A stretch of DNA of 64,000 nucleotides. Source: Rhizophagus irregularis. Taxonomy: Eukaryota; Glomeromycota; Glomeromycetes; Glomerales; Glomeraceae. The stretch lies in NCBI RefSeq assembly GCF_026210795.1, contig NC_089436.1, forward strand, positions 5,208,001 through 5,272,000, written 5' to 3'. Position 1 is the stretch's first letter; each line of letters begins with the position of its first letter. The translations under genes and the position numbers were made by a program. The notes under the pieces were generated by a model. That model made no database searches and was not told where the DNA came from. It saw only the letters and a list, made by a program, of their open reading frames with translations. Of the stretch, positions 52,792 through 63,779 are shown piece after piece.

Positions 52792-55700
52792 TTATATGGC
52801 TGTAAAATAAAAATTATTTTTTATCCAAATTCTATTTGTAGTATCATGATTTGGTAGTTGGCACCTTTCTGAATTACAATTATGAATAAAATGTACTTTT
52901 TGAACATTATCTATTACAGTAATTGGAAAAATACGTCTCCATTTATCTCCTGTTGCTTGGAGACGGTAAAGTGGACATTTTAATACTGAATGTTCAACCA
53001 TAGTATCTTCAAACCAATCTACAACAATAAATGCATAATATTTGTTATTGTTACTCTTATGTTGAAAGATACCTTTGATTATTGCATAAGATTCTTCATG
53101 ATCTTCTTCATAAATTGTGATAAAATCATCGAGATGTAGGTGAACTTTTGAAAGGATACCATTTTCTTCTTCAATCATATATGATGCAAATTTGTACCAA
53201 CTAATTGAAGAGTTTATAAGTGCCGCCTCAAACTTCATATCCACATAAGATAAAAACAATTCAGTTTTAAAATTATGTAAAGTTAAAAGAAGTTTATCAC
53301 GTTCCTGCTTTAGCATTTTTTTTTTAATGAAATATTGGAAATAAAGTTTACTGGAGATATAACTAAATTAAAAGATTAGTAAATATAAATATCAAACATG
53401 TACTATTATATGCAATAAAATACTTACTTTTTGTATCATCATCATCGTCTTGAACTTGTTCAGTTGCTTCAGTTGAATATTTATCTTCTGTAACATACCA
53501 ATTTAAAAATAATTGTCCAAAATTTGAATTTGTAAATCCAGTACAAGATCTATTAAATCTTGGATCAATACCACCATCTGCTAAATGTCGAATTGCAAAT
53601 AAAGTATTGTAATGCTTTAATAAATCTAAATCTATGTTTTTGCAATTAGTTTTTGGTACCATCCCCTTAAAAATACAATGGACCATTTCTTTTATACCAA
53701 CTTGGGTATTAATAAGTGTTCCAAAGGTTTTAGCATGCATCAAAAGATGCATATTAACGTGTATGTTTGGTAAATTAACAAAATTTACAAAAACCTATAA
53801 AAAGTAAAATATTGTTAATTATTTGAAATTATTCCACATTTCAATATCAAATTTGTAACTATACCTTTGGAAGGATTGAAAACTCTTCTTCAAGACATTA
53901 TTGCAATTCCTCATAGCTATCTGATGTAAATTTCTTGTTAAAAACCGCTTTCATAGTTTTTGCAACATGTATCCAATAAGATATAATAATTTTTGGAACT
54001 GAACTAACTCGAAATGCATCAATTCTTTGTTGAATCATGGCTGTTTCATTACGTTTGATACTTGATTCTTTTAAAAACTGGTTTAACAAAAATGGCATAA
54101 TCATAGCTAATCTAAGTAAATCCGACATCATAAAACTATTGTAGTGAGTAATCGGATTTGGTAAGCGAGACCATCTTTTTGGGATTTCAAAATTTTTCCA
54201 AATTTCGATAAAATTATCTTCTCCTTCTCGTGAAAATAATTCACAAGTTAATTTTAGTAGCCGCCCAATCTTTCTTGCAGTCGCATGATAAACATCCTGC
54301 GGTGTCTGTAAATGTCTTTCCCTTTTTAATTTATCTAAAATACTAGGTAATGATCGTAAACCATATTCCGTACAAAGTTGATCTCTTCTTGACATTATAG
54401 TCTCATGAGAAATTTTTAAGATTTCTTCGTCTGTAATATGATGATAACATAATGTTGTTACGATATCCTGATTGTGAGCACTCAATGATTCTTTAGTAGT
54501 TTTACAAGTACGACAACCCTTATTTGCATTATGTCTAAATTTATTTTTTAAAAAATTTTAATAGTTGTCATAAAATTATATTATTATATTATTAACTAAG
54601 TTGAAAAAATACCTTAGTACTCCTGTCATATCGTTACCTTGAGGTAAATCTGCCGTAACAACGCCTAAACCAGCAATTATCCATGCATCTTGTCCTTGGA
54701 CAGTCATCACCTTTCCTTTCTCTAATTCCTTCATTTCTGAAATGAATGGTATCATAAATTCGTCAAATTTTCCTCCAAATGGGATAAACCCAATAACAAA
54801 ATGGTTCTTTATTAGCTTTCTTTGATGTGCTGGCATATTTCCAAACTGTACATAAACACCACCTAGAGAATGGTATACATTTCTAAATGTACCAAAATCA
54901 TCATAATAAAGATCTAAAAACAGCTTATAGATTGGCATAGATGATGATGGTGGATTTCTAATAGAAATGTAATCAGATGGATGTAGGTATGAAAGCTTTA
55001 CATTACGAACGTGCCAACGGTCATTACATTTATAAATTATTTCACTAATCCGCAATGAACCATCAGGAATATTTTGATGTTGAAACATCATCAATATAGT
55101 TACTTTTTCTAAAATTTGAGAAGTCATTATAATTAAAAATCGTTCGTCTTGTAACCATACTTCACCGGTAATAGAACGACGTTGTCTTGGTAACCCTTTT
55201 AAATTTCCGGGTAAATCACTATATTCCAAAATTTTTTGAATTCGTAACTGATAATATCCATCATGATTTTTTAAAATTGATCTTAATCTTCCAAGTTTTT
55301 TTTGACCATTATCATCATGATAGTAAACAAAATCACCAGATCGGTACAATACTATTTATTAAAAATAAATAACTTTAATAAATATTATCAATGATAATAA
55401 ATTATAATTGTATCAAAGTGTATTAATTTATAACCTTCTGATATTAATATTTCGTGTTGTCCAAAAAGTGGGGATTCCCCCCATAAATTTCCATGCCAAA
55501 ATTCTGATTTTTCTTCAGAATTAATGCCGGGTCCAAAATACATATGCTTCATTAGCATCGGATTATTAAGAACACGCCATATAATTTCACTAATTGAGAG
55601 TTAATATGAAGGTTTTGATCCTCGTGAGGTTGATGGAGTTTTTTTTGGTAAAATTTTAATAGACTTTGTTATTATTGGTAGGAGAGGAAGACGTTTTCTC

Positions 55701-56407
55701 TATGATTGGAATCTTCGGATATTTTTTACCACATGGGTAGGTTCAAATTGAGAATTGTGAATGATATCGACAAGATCTTCATATGCTTTTGTAGAAACAT
55801 TATGTTTCTGAAGCCAGCAAAATAATGCCGTAGTTGTATAATTATCAAAGTACGGTGCAAATTGACCATTGCAGAACGGTATCTTGTCTTCATCTAACGC
55901 TTCAACGATTTGATGTATTTCTTCCTCTTCATTATTACGTTCCTCTTCATCGTTATTACGTTCCTCTTCATCGTTATTACGTTCCTCTTCCACTTGATTA
56001 TTATTATCATCATTATTACCTTCATCCTCCTCCTCTTCGTCATTGTTTTCATTATTATCTTCCTCCTCTTCCTCCTCTTCATAATTGTATTCGTTATCAC
56101 TTTCTTCTTCCTCTTCAGTATCAGATGAATTGACATTATCTTGCGAAAATATCATCTCATCATTGTAGTCTTGAGGATTAATTGATCCATATGCATTATC
56201 GTCATCATTAATGTCTTGAAAATTTAAATCATCTTTATGATCATACTGAAAGTCCATGTCATCGTTATCATTATCAGGTGAACGTACAGGCGAACGAATT
56301 GCCACTCTCTCGTCAGAATCTGTTGTCTCATTAGGTTTGCTGTAAGAAAACCGATTTCGAATTCGAATTGGCTCTATTGGCTTGTTGTGACTATATCGTC
56401 TTCTCAT
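52792..56407 (-). pseudogene. tnp2/Plavaka-like (CACTA-type) transposase, copy 2
   Basis: From ATG 56407: a basic start, then a very long Asp/Glu/Asn-rich tract (about residues 45-155), then 'IPFCNGQFAPYFDNYTTTALFCW'. TAG at 55700 (Trp in copy 1) and TAA at 55601 (Gln in copy 1) break it. After an intron, 'GDFVYYHDDNGQKKLGRLRS' (BAH-like) leads to the tnp2-type core 'DLYYDDFGTFRNVYHSLGGVY' and 'VVTADLPQGND'. An intron absent from copy 1 (about 54535-54614) follows, then 'HNANKGCRTCK'. Later exons hold 'LLMHAKTFGTLINTQVGIKEM' and the second BAH-like part ending at 52792. A run of ten A's near 53320 leaves the last exon one base out of frame. It is the transposase of the surrounding 20-kb element. 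Confidence 0.78.
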
Positions 56408-56843
56408 CTTTATAACAATTTAAAATAATTCAAATTTAATTAGAATTTTATAAATTCAATTAGAACTAAATTTATTAAATACTATTAGTGTGTCAGCAAA
56501 AAAAAAAATGCAATTAAGTAATCAATTCGGTTAAATTACTGCCGATTTGGCTACACAAAATTTAGGGTCAATTATACCGGCTGTATATGGTTAATGACAA
56601 TTGGTATGACAAATAATATTATCAAAAATAGTCATTTATTGAATGAAAATAAAATAAAATATATAATAATATAAAACATAATAATAAAATAAAATAAAAC
56701 ATATAATAATATAAACATAATAATAATTAAATAAAATAAAACATATAATAAAATAAAACATATAATAATAAAATAAAATAAAACATAATATTAAAATAAA
56801 ATAAAATATATTAAAATAATAAAATAAAAAATAAAAAATCAAT
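56408..56843. other. AT-rich spacer with AATAAAATAAAACATA repeats
   Basis: Low-complexity AT repeats (56640-56840) separate the transposase start from the Myb-like gene. No ORF supported. Confidence 0.5.
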
Positions 56844-56868
56844 GACGTCGGTGAGAGCGCCTGCGCTC

Positions 56869-57387
56869 TCAGTGGTAGTAGGGGGATCGGAAGCGAGAGC
56901 GCCTGCGCTCTCTATACTCGTATGTCCTACGATCCATCCTATTTCTCCGGGCGGCCCGGACTAATGCTTAAAATAAAGCAAGTATTAATATAAATGCAAT
57001 GAATTAATGAAAAAATCAGTTAAATAATAAATACTTACGCTCCACTTTCCAAAACTCGTCAGAGAGTTCCTGGTGGAATCTCTCGTCATGCAAAGTTGGG
57101 GTACGAGTGGGATATCCTTCAGGATTTCTGTTTATTAATCTCTCTAAATTCTCGTACCCCGACTTTAGCGCATTCCATTTCTCTCTACATTGTTTTCTAG
57201 TTGGCCTGAATATGTGGTTGTTTCGTATATCACGAGCAATTCCACGCCATAATTGGTTTTGGTCATGTAACCTCATTGTGGTTAATAAGGGCTGATAGGC
57301 CCGACGACGCTGAATTAAGGTCAAAGCAGCGTCATCGGGCCATTGAATGTATACTGGAAGATTTGCGTTTAAGTTTAATGCTGCCAT
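56869..57387 (-). CDS. Myb/SANT-like DNA-binding protein of the transposon
   Basis: Exon 1 (57039-57387) and exon 2 (56869-56966) are joined by a 72-bp GT-AG intron, giving about 148 residues. Exon 1 holds a trihelix/Myb-like domain: 'QWPDDAALTLIQRRRAYQPLL', 'LWRGIARDIRN', 'TRKQCREKWNALKSGYENL', with the tryptophan spacing usual in that fold. Exon 2 is Arg/Ser-rich (MDRRTYEYRERRRSRFRSPY) and ends at TGA 56869-56871. If that TGA was a CGA, the frame would run on ('ERRRSHRRH') to TGA 56839-56841. A palindromic GAGAGCGCCTGCGCTCTC occurs twice in the exon 2 region. Transposons often carry such proteins to bind their own ends. It lies upstream of the transposase on the same strand. Confidence 0.65.
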
Positions 57388-57449
57388 TATTAAATATTAT
57401 TAGTTTGATGGGGAAAATGTCAAGAAAAGGCTCTATATTTATAATAAAT

Positions 57450-57860
57450 TTATTATGATTTCTTTGAGTTTATTTTTACGATCTTGTCTAAATTTTTTAG
57501 TTCTAATGCAATCATCCTTAATTAATTTATTTAACATTGAATACACACATAATTTTTTTTTGATTTCTTTGAGTTTATTTTTACGATCTTGTCTAAATTT
57601 TTTAGTTCTAATGCAATCATCCTTAATTAATTTATTTAACAATGAATACACACATAATTTTTTTTTGATTTCTTTGAGTTTATTTTTACGATCTTGTCTA
57701 GTTCTAATGCAATCATCTTTAATTAATTTATCTAACATTGAATACACACATATTTTTTTTTGATTTCTTTGAGTTTATTTTTACGATCTTGCCTAAATTT
57801 TTTAGTTCTAATGCAATCATCTTTAATTAATTTATTTAACATTGAATACACTCAATTTTT
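57450..57860. repeat. ~105-bp tandem repeat, four copies
   Basis: Units begin TTTCTTTGAGTTTATTTTTA near 57456, 57564, 57669 and 57764. Each has TTAATTAATTTATTTAACA and GAATACACACATA. The third lacks a TAAATTTTTTAG segment. The minus strand is open across three units (36-residue repeats 'LNKLIKDDCIRTKKFRQDRK'), which may be a repeat effect. Confidence 0.8.
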
Positions 57861-59085
57861 TGATTTATCAATTTATTTTAAAAATATAATTATAGTAATA
57901 CTGCATTAATTAATATATATAAATAAAAATAAATAAACAAATTCTATTAATAAAAAATGAGTTAAAATGTTATCTTTATACTTTATAATTATAAAATATA
58001 ATATTTTAAATCACGCATGTCCTTTCTTGATTATATTTCATATTACACTGCGATGATATATTACAATTATACTGAATTTTAAGCTAACCTTAATTTACAC
58101 CGTAAGGAACTTAATTCGATCTTAATTTACTCCGTTTTAGGAATATTATCGAACAATTAAACAAATGATTAGTTGCACATGACTTGTATTATTTGAATAG
58201 TTGATACTTTATATACCGATATTTGATTACACCAATATGTATTAAAACTCTTTCCTATCAGTAATTTCACAATTTCAATCAATATATCGGTATTTTTCAA
58301 ATATCGTTGTAAGTTGACTACTGTAGATCCCATCTATTTTTTATGTAATCAATCCAGAGGCTTACACTAAATAGATATGGCTTAGTTAGATAGGATCATC
58401 ACATGGTTCATTGGCTCAGTTATTTTTCCGTCAAGAGTACCAGGATCTTATAAATTTTTTTTTCTTGCATGTCATCGTATCACACATAAAAATGGAAATT
58501 CAAAACGTAATATTCCATTAATTTCTTCTCACTCCTTTTCTTCTATCGATTATTTTTCTTCTCACTCCTTTTCTTCTACCGATCATTTTTCTTCTCACCT
58601 TTCCATTATTTTTCTTCTCATTCCACGTATAGTCTGAAAAATATAATAAATTTGAAACCGTAAAATCGATTTGAGGTAATCTTCCATGTAAAAAAAAAAT
58701 TTCACTGAATGAAATTCGATATTGTAATAATTTATTTATATTAATTAAATTTAATTTTCGATCTTCTAGAAATCATAATTTTTAGTTTTCCCATCTCCTG
58801 ATATTTTTAACTGATCCTGCATTCTACACGATACACAATGATATTAAGATCATGTATATTTTCCAATTAAATACTACAATCATAATTACAATAGCTAAAA
58901 TCTCAAAATTATATCATGATAACCTCGCCCTTTTTTTTGTTCATTCAATATTTATCATCTACTTTTTTGAGCAAGAAAGTTGCTCTACATTTTTTATTCA
59001 TTCATATTTTCTCGATAAATATCACCTACTTTTAAACAAAAAGGTTGTTCCACATTTTTTTCGCTCATATTTTTTTTTTTATATT
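57861..59085. other. intergenic between Myb-like gene and gene A
   Basis: AT-rich. It contains a TTTTCTTCTCACTCC/ATCGATTATT tandem at about 58520-58620. It should include the promoters of the two divergent units. No other exon supported. Confidence 0.4.
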
Positions 59086-60238
59086 ATGACGACTAAACGT
59101 AAATTACCTAATAAATCGTCTGATGATAATCAAGAAATGGAAGTTGAAAGAGGTATGTAGATATAACTCTTTTGTAAATTTATAGTAAGTTTTGCTTATA
59201 TAGTTATATGTAAGAAGAATAATTAATAAATACCAAAAATATGTATAATAGGATCGAAAAGAAAACAAATTACGAAAAAAAGAAGAGATATTGACATTGA
59301 GAAAGCCAATCAGTTGATGAAAAAAAGTAAAAGTAGTAATAAAGAAGCTGCTGAATCTGCTGATAAAGAAGTTATAGTAGTAAATGAAAAAAGAAGTAAT
59401 GATGATGATGATGATGATGATGATAATGATGATGATGATGAGAGTAAGACGGAAGATCATAAAAAACCCGAAGTATTTCAATCAAAGTCAAATTTAGAAA
59501 TAGTTGCTTGGCTCGTCGACCATCCGGAAATTTTAAGATTGGCACTAGAAATGAATAATACGGATGTTGCTATCTCATCATCCAGTAAAATTACGGACGT
59601 AAGTATTAAATTAACATGATTTTATTATGTCTAAATCTTTTAAATAATGTATTTTTAATATTTTAGGATAAAATTCGTCTATGGAACGAAAGTGTCAAGT
59701 GTCTTTTTTTACGTGCAAGAAGTCCGCGTGGTGAAGTTTTTGATGAGTTGATAACAAAAATTTTCAAAATAAAAATACATTCGAACGAAGCTAAAAGCTA
59801 CCTCGAAAAAACCCAAAAATTTTTTATCGATTTCAGAAATAAGTTTAACCAAATTATTTTAACTTCTGTAGAAGAATTTAAAGAAATAAGAAAAAACAGG
59901 TATTTATTTAATTGTTTCGTAGCTAACCAAATAGTGCTGTTTGTATTAATTATTAATTTAATTATAGAGCATCTACTGGAAGTTTATCTCAAAAAGAACT
60001 TATAGATTACGTTGATGAAGAATTTGTCCAAAAGATTTTAAGCCGACAGCTTGTAGCTGTTAATATTTCAGAATTAACAAGAAATGGAGGATTCAATACC
60101 TTGGTTGATTTCGTAAGAGAAACCTTTAAGGTTTCGTGAAACGGAAAAAATTTGTCCGCCGTTAAAGAATTAGATAATATGACCAAAAAATTAACGATCC
60201 CTTCTAGGAGCGGAAATAAGATCGTTGATTCTTTATCG
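59086..60238 (+). pseudogene. transposon accessory 'gene A', copy 2
   Basis: Exons 59086-59152, 59252-59598, 59667-59899 and 59968-60238, all with GT-AG borders, give a single frame of 306 codons interrupted once by TGA 60137-60139. Copy 1 has Trp at that place (TGG to TGA). Order: a Lys/Arg-rich start with a likely nuclear targeting stretch (KRKQITKKRR), an Asp-only run from a (GAT)n microsatellite, 'LEIVAWLVDHPEILRLALEM', 'VKCLFLRARSPRGEVFDELIT', 'QKILSRQLVAVNISEL' and 'VKELDNMTKKLTIPSRSG'. The donor at 60239 shows that more exons may follow. No known domain recognised. Basic and acidic tracts suit a nuclear DNA-binding accessory such as TnpA (inference). Confidence 0.7.
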
Positions 60239-62160
60239 GTAAGTTATTTTATTTATACTGTACTGATACTTCATATCCTTTAATCATAGTTATTAATAAT
60301 AATATTAAATTATACATAGTTATAAATCTTAGCAAACGCTCTAATTTTTTTATAAAATTATGCATTTTATAACGATATTACATTGAATAAATTTAGTAAA
60401 TTTTACAAGCAAATGATAATATGAAACATCATTATTCTAAACATTATACCATAATGTCGAGTGATAATAATATAAAATAAAATGGATGTATAAAACTATA
60501 AAATGTTTGTCTAAGATATAACATTTTCAAGTTTAAAAAGTAATTGTTGTTTTGTTAAAAATGGAATGGTTATTATATGACGTTTCTTCTTTAGTATATA
60601 TGGCCTAAATATCTCTATATATTTGACGTTCTTATACAGATCAAAAAGAATACATTTGCGTAACATTTGCGTAAAGTAAGAACTTTAAAGTTTAAGCCAA
60701 TTCTGACTGGTAATTTACAAAATAACAAACACATTTCTTAAAAAAAAATTCTGAATCAGAATACTTTTCCGGTTTCCATCTTCGATTCTGCAAAAAATTG
60801 AAAAATTCAGGTGATAATTTAAGAAATATCCACCTATAAAGAGACTAAACAATTATCAGGTTGATCAAGTTCGTGTAATACCAAATTTAATAAATTGTCT
60901 AATTAAATGATCGCGTATATTAAATGATCACGTATATTATAAGGCTATAAGGCCTATTAATTCCTAAAAAGTCAATTTAACCACTATTTTATTTAACCGC
61001 TATTTATTTGTACGTTTTTTTTTTGAAAAAAAAAACTTTCTTTCTGAAAGTAGAGTCTTCCTCCTATACCGTTTGCCGTTGTGCATAGTGTGTTATAGGA
61101 AAAGGCGGACTTGAATTATATAGGTGTAAGCTTATGTTATATAGGCGTAAAGCTTATATAATTAACGCAACGAAAATCCTTTAATCAAAGGTTAAAATAG
61201 GCATGATGGGATATTCTCATATATCATGAGCTCTGTCTGTTCGAAGTGTCGTTTTATATATAATTAAGTAGGCTTAAGTCGTAAGTAACTTTTTTATAAC
61301 ATTGATTATTGGAGAATTAAGTGGCAAAAATAATTTTTAGTTTGTAAGACTTTTAACTCCATACCAACTTGTGTGTGTTTGGCGTGTAATTAATTCCCTA
61401 ACCCTTAGACCCACTCGTGGATTAGGTAGGTTGCTTTGCACTTCTTGCAGCCTACCTTATAATGGGTTTTAGGTCCACGTTTGCCCATTTAAAATTTATT
61501 AAACAGGATGTCATTCGTCCAAACACATTGCAACGTTTGTTGATGAAGCTATAGTTGTCTAATAAAAGTTCGCTTTGCCAGGCAATTTATGGTGGATTCA
61601 ATGGATCAAATTACAAACAACAATAATGCAGTCATATGAGAATTCCAGGCCAAAGAATAAGGGTGAATTGTCAAAGTTGAGAATATATTTGTATTTTTTT
61701 TTTAAAGCCGTCATTCTCATGAACTTTTTCATTGTATCCCTAAATTCAATGATTTTGGTAATGATGAAACTGCAGTTGTTTATAGGGGTTTCCCGCCAAA
61801 CTTCTGAGGTGAATTTATGTCTGGTGTTTTCGAATATACTTATCCTTTTTGCAATAGAGTCGTAGCGAGTCTTCTTAAAGCATACCTGTGACACCCCATC
61901 CAACTTGGGCAGTGTCGCTGAATCTAAAGCAAGGTACCCGGTTAATCCTCAACTTTGGGTTGATGAGTTATGATTCTGGAGTATTAAGGCATAATGTTTT
62001 GACTTACATCACCAATTTAACTCATAATTCTAATTTATTGAATTAGTTTATTATAGATTTATTGATATTTTTTTTATCTGTTATATAATATTTAAACTAA
62101 TGTATACTTTATCTGTAATTAAAATTGTTATTGTAATAAATAACCGATAACTTAAATCTA
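60239..62160. other. 3' flank of gene A and a GC-richer transposon-like segment
   Basis: 60239-61015 is AT-rich. About 61060-62000 is richer in G+C, with words such as GGTACCCGGTTAATCCTCAA and an imperfect inverted pair (AGGTAGGTTGC, GCAGCCTACCTT) at 61424-61455. The 101-codon minus frame at 61598-61903 has no family pattern I trust. An old LINE or DNA-transposon tail is possible. Confidence 0.35.
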
Positions 62161-62169
62161 TTGAAATTA

Positions 62170-63190
62170 ACTTTTAAATTAGATTACAAATTATTAAAAT
62201 ATTATAAAATTGAATTTAACGATATTTGATTGATTTGATATTTTTATAGATAATATCATTTTGATATTATTTTGATACTGAATTAATATTAAAATAATAT
62301 TATATTGATATTGCATTTATTAAAAAAAATCATTATTGTTATAACAATATCAAAATGATATCGTTTCGTTATTTGTCAATATCGATTAGATAATTATAAA
62401 GTGATATCTTTACGATATCATATTGATATTGAATTAATGTTAGAACGATATCATATTAATATCGTATTTACTTTCTATTTTTCATTGTTGTTATAACAAT
62501 ATCGAAATGATATCGATTTGATGTTTCGTCAATATCGTTATGATGTCGATTAGATAATTATAAAGTGATATCTTTACGATATCATATTGATATTGAATTA
62601 ATGTTGGAACGATATCATATTAATATCGTATTTACTTTCTATTTTTCATTATTGTTATAACAATATCGAAATGATATCGATTTGATGTTTCGTCAATATC
62701 GTTATGATGTCGATTAGATAATTATAAAGTGATATCTTTACGATATCATATTGATATTGAATTAATGTTGGAACGATATCATATTAATATCGTATTTACT
62801 TTCTATTTTTCATTATTGTTATAACAATATCGAAATATCGATATGATATCGATTTGATGTTTCGTCAATATCGTTTTGATGTCGATTAGATAATTATAAA
62901 GTGATATCTTTACGATATCATATTGATATTGAATTAATGTTGGAACGATATCATATTAATATCGTATTTACTTCCCATTTTTCAAAAAATTCATTGTTGT
63001 TATAACAATATCGAAATGATATCGATCTGATATTTTTTCAAACAAATATCTTTACGATATCATTTCGATATATTGAATTAATATTGAAATGATATCATTG
63101 CGATATCATAATGATATCATTTGCAAATCGATATCGCCACGATATTTATTTAACATCATTATTATATCAATTCGGTATTGTTTAAAAATT
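62170..63190. repeat. 164-bp GATATC-rich satellite
   Basis: The marker TAATTATAAAGTGATATC occurs at 62391, 62555, 62719 and 62891, so the period is 164 bp (172 in the last, with a small insertion). Units carry several GATATC/ATATCGAT palindromes. Diverged copies extend on both sides. It lies 0.6 kb inside the right end of the transposon. Confidence 0.85.
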
Positions 63191-63419
63191 CAAGGTTTCT
63201 GTAAAGAATGATAATATTACTAATTAAATTTCTTTTTTTTTTGTTTATATTTTGCTAATATTATTTTTTTTACAAATAGTATATTATTTTATACTAGTTT
63301 TTTATTTATATTATTTATAAAAAAATATTTGTATATTTAATATTATTTAATAAAAATTTTATTGATTATAAATGCATTTTAAATTCTGTTTGCAAATATA
63401 AAATATACGATTTAATTGA

Positions 63420-63779
63420 ATAATATATACTATTTATCAGTACAAAATATGCAGTTTAAACTGGAAAAAAGTACTATTTATCAGTATAAAATATACGGTT
63501 TATCCTGGAAAAGTATACTGTTCGCAATATAAAATATAAAACAATATACTGTTTATTGGTATAAAACATACGGTTTTTCTACTGTTTACAAGTATAAAAC
63601 ATACGGGTGAAACTGGAAAAATATACTGTATGCAAACCGTATATATGATACGGTGTGCAGAATACCGAATATATACAGTATGTGAAAATACTGTAATTAT
63701 ACAGTAATAATACTATAAATATACTGTTCGCAAAATACGAAAATACAGTATACTAACCGTATATATATTTTTTATAGGG
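63420..63779 (-). repeat. right terminal inverted repeat and subterminal motif cluster
   Basis: Mirrors 43511-43828: ATACGGTT, ATACTGTTTA and GTTCGCAAAATA motifs, ending ATATTTTTTATAGGG at 63779, followed by CAA. Confidence 0.85.

Larger units (their letters stand above)
43511..63779. mobile_element. 20.3-kb CACTA-like DNA transposon with three genes
   Basis: The left end CCCTATAAAAAATATGTATA is the inverted repeat of the right end (TATATATATTTTTTATAGGG). CAA stands on both sides (43508-43510 and 63780-63782) as a 3-bp target duplication. Removing the element plus one CAA restores an open reading frame in gene B. Short TATACGGT/ATACTGTAT motifs crowd the outer 300 bp on both sides, like the subterminal TnpA-binding repeats of CACTA elements. 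Cargo: tnp2-type transposase (52792-56407, minus), Myb/SANT-like gene (56869-57387, minus) and gene A (59086-60238, plus). Most of the length is satellites and nested elements. The transposase and gene A both carry stops, so this copy is probably not autonomous. Confidence 0.85.

Noticed and set aside
57439-57747. 102-codon minus ORF of 36-residue repeats as a gene
   Set aside because: It coincides exactly with a DNA tandem repeat and closes where the repeat degenerates; listed as a repeat only.
554-60139. TGA read as a sense codon (altered genetic code)
   Set aside because: The CRN genes, protease, Pol and integrase are intact without in-frame TGA, and TAA/TAG also interrupt the decayed genes; mutation fits better.
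61598-61903. 101-codon minus ORF as a LINE fragment
   Set aside because: No reverse-transcriptase or endonuclease motif is visible; kept only as a vague transposon-like segment.
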